In this document: positions 1 to 3,565 of the stretch, piece after piece
Numbering within the stretch: position 1 is the first letter of the stretch
Layout: every line of letters begins with the position of its first letter
Program-made: the position numbers and the translations under genes
The notes under the pieces: generated by a model
Told to the model about the DNA's origin: nothing
What the model saw: the letters and a program-made list of their open reading frames with translations, nothing else
Database searches by the model: none
Assembly (NCBI GenBank): GCA_937894055.1
Contig: CALDHQ010000282.1
Coordinates: forward strand, 1 to 5,659
DNA length: 5,659 bases
Reading direction: 5' to 3'
Source of the DNA: an uncultured Polymorphobacter sp.
GTDB taxonomy: Bacteria > Pseudomonadota > Alphaproteobacteria > Sphingomonadales > Sphingomonadaceae

Positions 1-1
1 C

Positions 2-97
2 AACTTCGACACCTTCTCCGAGGCCCTCCGCGCCGGCGCCGAGGTGTTCCACAACCTCAAGAAGGTGCTCAAGGCCAAGGGCCTCGCGGTCGCCGCG
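2..97 (+). CDS. eno: Enolase fragment (internal piece, no start, no end)
   Basis: The plus-strand frame beginning at base 2 reads NFDTFSEALRAGAEVFHN and then LKKVLKAKGL. This matches the conserved helix of enolase (2-phosphoglycerate to phosphoenolpyruvate, glycolysis) that normally reads like SFSEALRxGAEVFHxLKKVLKxKGL. In enolase the next residues should be a variant of the VGDEGGFAPN loop. Here, from about base 86, the frame continues AVAATYQPFKHTQ, which is not enolase. The frame itself stays open to base 532, but the rest has no resemblance to the family. The piece is therefore about 30 residues of a roughly 430-residue enzyme, cut by the window edge on one side and by an abrupt change of sequence on the other. 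Family recognition is from memory of the conserved motif; an accidental match is unlikely but not excluded. Confidence 0.55.
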
Positions 98-195
98 ACG
101 TATCAGCCCTTCAAGCACACACAGGTGCGCGCCGGGGTCGAGCGCATGATCCGCGAGCAGGTGACGGGCGGGAGTTTTCCGCACGCGGACTTCGG
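98..195 (+). other. Unassigned coding-like segment
   Basis: The same plus-strand frame as the enolase piece continues with TYQPFKHTQVRAGVERMIRE and then QVTGGSFPHADFGYS. Third codon positions are mostly G or C and the composition looks like protein, whereas the other two plus frames contain stops or are rich in Arg and Pro. It stops looking coding at about base 195, where the end of a minus-strand LysR-type gene begins. I do not recognise the family. It could be the tail of a gene convergent with the LysR gene or another inserted fragment. Confidence 0.25.
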
Positions 196-309
196 CTATT
201 CACGTTGGGTCAAGGCCGGCGCGCCGGCCGGCGTGTACCCCGGCCCGAGTGAATCGGCCATGAACTCCACGAAGGCCCGCACCCGGGTGCTGAGCGCCAG
301 CCGCTGCGG
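196..309 (-). CDS. LysR-type transcriptional regulator, C-terminal fragment
   Basis: Read on the minus strand, the last 37 codons are PQRLALSTRVRAFVEFMADS, then a Pro/Gly-rich tail ending ALTQRE, and a TAG stop at 198-196. The pattern of a basic and proline stretch, LSxRVRAFVEF and a short variable tail is the usual end of a LysR-family regulator, where the last helix of the effector-binding domain sits. Upstream of base 309 the frame stays open through the hairpin at 364-387, but it reads as Arg-rich low-complexity sequence, not as the beta strand (VLPxW...YPxR) that should come before. The remaining roughly 260 residues, including the helix-turn-helix, are absent. It is either a gene remnant or a piece joined artificially; the abrupt switch favours the second. 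Confidence 0.5.
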   Translation of the reverse strand, partial: PQRLALSTRVRAFVEFMADSLGPGYTPAGAPALTQRE

Positions 310-363
310 CACCCGCTGCCGCGCCGGCCCCCGCCACCGGCAACTGATCCGCCTTCGCGGTAC

Positions 364-387
364 GTTCCGCCCCTGCGGGGGCGGAAC
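364..387 (-). terminator. Perfect 10-bp stem-loop just after the radA-fragment stop codon
   Basis: The arms are GTTCCGCCCC (364-373) and GGGGCGGAAC (378-387), fully complementary, with a 4-base loop TGCG. The hairpin begins two bases beyond the TGA stop (392-390) of the minus-strand frame above, which is where an intrinsic terminator belongs. There is no clear run of T on either side, so it is a terminator-like hairpin rather than a textbook rho-independent terminator. It suggests that the short tail LNAVLALRRA before the stop is the true end of some other gene and not random readthrough of radA. Confidence 0.5.
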
Positions 388-389
388 CG

Positions 390-716
390 TCAGGCCCGGC
401 GCAGCGCCAGCACCGCGTTCAGCACCGCCGAGCCGGCGACCAAGCCCCCACCGCCGGGCACACCGCCCAATGCGCGATCAAGCTCGGCAATGCCGGTCGA
501 CAGCCGTTCGGGCAGCGCGACATCGTCGTTGAGGCCGGTCATGTCGATGCGCGCACCACCGGCGCTCAATGAATGCTTGGCCGAAAACACGCTGACGACG
601 GGGGCGGCTTCCTGCTGGATGGTGTTCCATTCGCTGCAGTCGGCGCACTGCCCCATCCATTTCGACGTCACCGAGCCGCAGGCCTGGCAGACATAGCGGG
701 TGGCGGGGCGGGCCAT
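390..716 (-). CDS. radA: DNA repair protein RadA (Sms), N-terminal part only
   Basis: RadA is a RecA-like, DnaB-type ATPase that helps branch migration in recombinational repair. The ATG at 716-714 lies 5 bases after a GGAG ribosome-binding site. Residues 1-32 hold the four-cysteine zinc finger (C10, C13, C24, C27) in the typical setting RYVCQACGSVTSKWMGQC. Residues about 70-99 give the family sequence LSTGIAELDRALGG and GGLVAGSAVL. Normal RadA continues IGGDPGIGKST (Walker A) and is about 455 residues long. Here the frame instead reads NAVLALRRA and stops at 108 residues, so the ATPase core, the KNRFG motif and the Lon-like domain are all missing. There is also an in-frame 4-residue addition (VPGG) before GGLVAGS. 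The product would have no ATPase activity. The gene follows the lipase gene by 66 bases. Truncation by a real rearrangement and a false assembly join near base 420 are both possible; the hairpin and LysR piece beyond favour the join. Confidence 0.85.
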   Translation of the reverse strand: MARPATRYVCQACGSVTSKWMGQCADCSEWNTIQQEAAPVVSVFSAKHSLSAGGARIDMTGLNDDVALPERLSTGIAELDRALGGVPGGGGLVAGSAVLNAVLALRRA

Positions 717-752
717 GGCGACTCCGGAAGATGCGAACGAAACGGGAACGTA

Positions 753-773
753 GCAGCGCGGCGGCGCGCCTGC
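753..773 (-). terminator. GC-rich hairpin between lipase and radA (weak terminator candidate)
   Basis: GCAGCGCG (753-760) can pair with CGCGCCTGC (765-773) as eight base pairs with one bulged C around the loop GCGG. It sits between the lipase TAA (785-783) and the radA ATG (716). No T run follows on the minus strand, so termination is uncertain. The same bases would form the 17-base spacer of a poor promoter-like pair for radA (TTGCAG, TACGTT on the minus strand), so either reading is tentative. Confidence 0.25.
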
Positions 774-782
774 AAGCCCCCG

Positions 783-1694
783 TTACGGCACCAGCCCGTC
801 GTACGAGGTGTCGGGCCCGATGCTGTGCGCCTTGACGATCATCGCGAGGTTGTCGATGAAATCGACCTTGCCGTTGCCGATGTCGACCAGCCCGCCGGCG
901 TTCTTGAAGATCGCCTGGAACGGGCTTTCCTCGACCTTGGCGCCGATGCCGACAAAGCCGACGCCGTCGCCCGAAAGCTTGATGCCGAGGTGGTCGAGCA
1001 GCTTGCGCAGCGCCTTGTTCTTGTCGGTGCCGAGCGGCAGCTTGGGGACCTGGTCGAAAAACGCCTCGTAGCGCGTGCAATCGATGCCGCGCGCGTTGAA
1101 ATCGGCGCGAAACGCGGCGTTGCCGGTGCGCGCTGCGGCAAAGGTGACGACGCTGACCGGCACGCTGGAGATGCCCCAGCGCGCGCGGATCGCCCAGGCG
1201 ATCAGGTTGGCGACCGGCCCGCCCTTGCTATGACCAGTGACATAGATGTGTTGCGGAATGCCGTCCTGCGCCAGCATCGCGGTCAGCTTCGCCTTGATGC
1301 CGTCATCGCCGCCGCAAAGCGCCACTGCTGCCGCGGCAAAGCCGCCATGGACGCGGTCGACAAAGTCGTTCGACGCGGTGTCGAACAGATTGCCGTCATT
1401 GAGCCAGTCGCGCGCCACCGCGAGCATCGTCTTGTGGTTGGCCTTGGGGTCGGGCGGCATGGTGCCGCGCACGGCGATGACGATGCCTTCGGGGATGTGG
1501 CCGATCAGCGCCAGATCGCGGCCGATGCTGCCGGTCAGGTTGCGCGCCACCACGGCGCCGTGCGGCCCCAGCCCGATCGCAGCGTCGCGGCGGCCGAGTT
1601 CACCGGTGCGCTGCGGCACGGCAACGGCACCGGGGGCGAGCGCATAACTGAGGTTGCACAGATACATCAGGCGGCGGTGCAGACTGTCGACCAT
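783..1694 (-). CDS. Class 3 lipase-like alpha/beta-hydrolase, 303 residues
   Basis: Resembles the lipase class 3 family (Pfam PF01764): serine hydrolases that split acyl esters of lipids. Residues 71-78 form the buried strand IVIAVRGT. The nucleophile elbow is YVTGHSKGG with Ser156 in GHSKG. It is followed by VTFAAARTGNAAF (family pattern TFGxPRVGNxxF), and Asp214 in FFDQVPKLP fits the catalytic acid before the DxVPxLP signature. His290 near the C-terminus (KAHSIG) is the best candidate for the third catalytic residue. The start was set at ATG 1694 rather than at the upstream in-frame GTG-like extension to 1751, because AGAGGGGAG lies 7 bases before this ATG and a promoter-like pair overlaps the extension. 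No signal peptide or membrane segment is visible, so a cytoplasmic enzyme is expected. It lies 60 bases after the peptidase gene and appears to have its own promoter. The true substrate cannot be read from the sequence. Confidence 0.8.
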   Translation of the reverse strand: MVDSLHRRLMYLCNLSYALAPGAVAVPQRTGELGRRDAAIGLGPHGAVVARNLTGSIGRDLALIGHIPEGIVIAVRGTMPPDPKANHKTMLAVARDWLNDGNLFDTASNDFVDRVHGGFAAAAVALCGGDDGIKAKLTAMLAQDGIPQHIYVTGHSKGGPVANLIAWAIRARWGISSVPVSVVTFAAARTGNAAFRADFNARGIDCTRYEAFFDQVPKLPLGTDKNKALRKLLDHLGIKLSGDGVGFVGIGAKVEESPFQAIFKNAGGLVDIGNGKVDFIDNLAMIVKAHSIGPDTSYDGLVP

Positions 1695-1722
1695 GTCGAA
1701 GCTCCCCTCTGGCGATACCGTT

Positions 1723-1751
1723 ACAATATGCCTCCGCGCCCTTGGCGACAA
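1723..1751 (-). promoter_or_regulatory. Sigma-70-like promoter for the lipase gene
   Basis: On the minus strand TTGTCG (1751-1746) and TATTGT (1728-1723) are separated by exactly 17 bases. Each hexamer matches the TTGACA/TATAAT consensus at four of six positions, notable in such GC-rich sequence. A start of transcription near 1716 would give a short leader of about 22 bases carrying the AGAGGGGAG ribosome-binding site before ATG 1694. The -35 box lies just past the stop codon of the upstream peptidase gene (1757-1755), so the lipase can probably be transcribed independently. Identified by eye only. Confidence 0.45.
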
Positions 1752-1754
1752 CCG

Positions 1755-3044
1755 TCAGCGCGCGCCGAGGTCGGCGGGTGTCGTCGGGCGCGACAGGATT
1801 TGCTGCATCGCCGCCCAGCGTGCCGTCTGGTCGGGGCCGGCGGCTTCGATATGCGCGCGCACCAGATCCTGGCCAAGGCCGTAGTTGATGACATAGCTGC
1901 GGTAGTGATCGGTGAACTTGACCGACTGCGCGGCGCGTTCGGGCGACAGCAGCAGGTATTTCTGCGTCAGCGCCAGTGCGGTGGCGCGGTCGATATGGCC
2001 ATCGAGATAGTCGCGCGCGATGGTCAGTCGCGCCCCGCCCAGCCGTTCGAGCGCGGCATAGAGCGCCACGTTGCGGCGCGCCAACGCCGGATCGAGCCCG
2101 GCGAGCGGATAGAGCGTGCGCGCTTCGAATGCCGCCTGCTCGTCGCCCGGAAACGCCAGATAGCGCCCGTAATTGGCCGAGCCTTCGGCGAGCAGCGACA
2201 TCGGGCTGTAGAGCGGATAGACGCTGAATTCGACCCAGCCGCGGCCGCGCGTCAGCTGCTGTTCGAGCAGCACATTATAGACGTGATGGCCGGGATAGCC
2301 TTCGTGGCAGCCGAGCCCGACGGCGCGCGACATTTCGACGGGCAGGTCGGTGTTGACCTGGATCAGGCTGGTGGCGTTGCCCTTGTACCAGTTGTAGCCG
2401 CTCCACGGCTGGTTCTTGACGAATTCGAGCGTGAACTTCTCATCCTTGGGCAGCGCGATGTGCGCCAGCGTCCGCGCCCGGCATTCGGCAATCGCCGCCT
2501 GCATCACCGCATCGAGCTTGGCGGCGGGGATCAGCGCCGCGTTGCGCCAACTGTCGACGCGTTGCCACAGCGGCCCCGGGCCGGGCAGCAGCTTGTCGAT
2601 TTCAGCCAACGTCGGGTCATAGTCGGCGAGCGGCTTGAGCACCGGATGCACGCCGAACAGCCCGAAGGCTTCGTCGTCGAAACTGAATTTGGCACCGTCG
2701 ATCATCGCCAGCCGGATTTGCGCGGCGTGCAGTTGCAGCGCGAGGTTGGCGGCGCGCTGGCGCTCGATCGGCGTCCGTGCTGCGGGACCGACGGCGCGGG
2801 CCTCGGCCTCGAGCGCGGTAGCGGCGGCCTTGAGTTGCGCAACCGAGCGCGGCTTGGCCTTGGCGGCGGCGGCCCATTCGGGCGGGCCGTAATAGGCATC
2901 GACATAGCCGTCCTCATGCGTGCCGGCCTCCAGCGTCAGCTGGACATAGTCGCGGGCGATGCGGTCGAGCGGTGCGGGAGGCGGCGCTGGGGTCAGCGCC
3001 ATCAGCAGCAGCGCGGCAAACGGCAACATCAAACGCAGCTGCAT
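1755..3044 (-). CDS. Secreted DUF885-like zinc metallopeptidase, 429 residues
   Basis: Residues 1-20 are a Sec-type signal peptide: a basic start (MQLR), a hydrophobic core (LMLPFAALLLMAL) and a probable cut near TPA before a Pro-rich linker. There is no lipobox cysteine, so the mature protein should be free in the periplasm or exported. The centre carries HEGYPGHH (His247, Glu248, His253, His254), the HExxPGHH signature of the DUF885 family of predicted zinc-dependent peptidases. A downstream LLAEGSANYG places Glu287 as the likely further metal ligand. Length is shorter than the roughly 550-600 residues of many DUF885 members, but start, motif and end are all present, so it seems a complete compact member. 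GGGGGA lies 6-7 bases before the ATG. It follows the ABM gene by 58 bases on the same strand and may be cotranscribed. The peptide substrate is unknown. The family call rests on the motif and its surroundings. Confidence 0.8.
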   Translation of the reverse strand: MQLRLMLPFAALLLMALTPAPPPAPLDRIARDYVQLTLEAGTHEDGYVDAYYGPPEWAAAAKAKPRSVAQLKAAATALEAEARAVGPAARTPIERQRAANLALQLHAAQIRLAMIDGAKFSFDDEAFGLFGVHPVLKPLADYDPTLAEIDKLLPGPGPLWQRVDSWRNAALIPAAKLDAVMQAAIAECRARTLAHIALPKDEKFTLEFVKNQPWSGYNWYKGNATSLIQVNTDLPVEMSRAVGLGCHEGYPGHHVYNVLLEQQLTRGRGWVEFSVYPLYSPMSLLAEGSANYGRYLAFPGDEQAAFEARTLYPLAGLDPALARRNVALYAALERLGGARLTIARDYLDGHIDRATALALTQKYLLLSPERAAQSVKFTDHYRSYVINYGLGQDLVRAHIEAAGPDQTARWAAMQQILSRPTTPADLGAR

Positions 3045-3102
3045 GGCAATTCCCCCGGTTGCGCCCAGACTAGGCGGTCGCGACGTTTCCGCAAGCGTTC
3101 AC

Positions 3103-3402
3103 CTAGACCGGCGTCGGCGCGCTGGCCTCGTAAGCCGTGAACGCGCGCGCGATCAGCCCGTGTGCCGCGGCTGCGGCACGCCACGGGGCTATGTGCGGCG
3201 CATTGAGGTGGCGGTCGAGGCTGGCGCGATCGGGCCAGCTTTCCGAAAAGCGCAGCAGGCCCGGATCAAACACATCCTCGGCGACATCATAAGTGAAACA
3301 GCCATCATCGCGCCGCGTCGTTTCGACCAGCGCGGCGAGCGCCGGGCGCAATGTCGCCAGTGCGTCGGGTGGAAATCGCAAAGTGCCAATGACGATGATC
3401 AT
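3103..3402 (-). CDS. ABM-domain monooxygenase-like protein, 99 residues
   Basis: A single antibiotic biosynthesis monooxygenase (ABM, Pfam PF03992) domain fills the protein. The first strand is MIIVIGTLRF, followed by a helix (ATLRPALAALVETTRRDDG), the strand CFTYDVAED, then LLRFSESWPDRASLDRHLNA and a final helix and strand. The E-x-W-x-D-x-x-S-L-x-x-H pattern is typical of the YgiN/putative quinol monooxygenase group, small dimeric ferredoxin-like proteins. Some of these oxidise quinols or aromatic compounds without cofactor; others degrade haem or have unknown roles. Length is usual for the family. AGGGGG lies about 10 bases before the ATG. It is the first gene of the leftward set and divergent from the patatin gene. 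The 58-base gap to the peptidase gene holds only a small imperfect hairpin (3083-3098) and no convincing terminator. Confidence 0.8.
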   Translation of the reverse strand: MIIVIGTLRFPPDALATLRPALAALVETTRRDDGCFTYDVAEDVFDPGLLRFSESWPDRASLDRHLNAPHIAPWRAAAAAHGLIARAFTAYEASAPTPV

Positions 3403-3565
3403 GCGCCGGGTGCCCCCTGTGATTCAAAATGCCAGCAAAGCCCTACAAAGCTTCACCCGCTGCAGCAATTATTTCGCCGCCAAATCAACGCAGTGTTGTG
3501 CGCGGCGCAAATGCCGTATTTAGTTGCGGCGGGTGCCGGGCGCCCGGGTTGGGGAAACAGCGCGC
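3403..3565. promoter_or_regulatory. Divergent intergenic region between the ABM and patatin genes
   Basis: This 163-base region is richer in A and T (about 3411-3530) than the genes around it and must hold the promoters for both directions. On the plus strand TTGTGC near 3496 and TTTAGT, 17 bases further on, are a weak pair for the patatin gene. I found no convincing pair for the ABM gene. A perfect 12-base palindrome CCGGGCGCCCGG (3536-3547) lies 18 bases before the patatin ATG and could be an operator or a leader hairpin. GGGGAAA (3551-3557) is the probable patatin ribosome-binding site. Confidence 0.4.

Noticed and set aside
44..532. A 162-residue plus-strand protein starting at a GTG at base 44
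   Set aside because: The frame is already open before base 44 with enolase-like sequence, so the start is not real, and its second half is antisense to the LysR tail and to radA.
1695..1751. Upstream extension of the lipase frame to base 1751
   Set aside because: The extension overlaps a promoter-like pair with 17-base spacing, and a good ribosome-binding site lies just before ATG 1694.
573..3140. An 855-codon plus-strand open frame opposite the lipase and peptidase genes
   Set aside because: It is antisense to two well-supported genes, is full of Arg, Gly, Ala and Asp repeats typical of reversed GC-rich codons, crosses intergenic gaps and matches no family I know.
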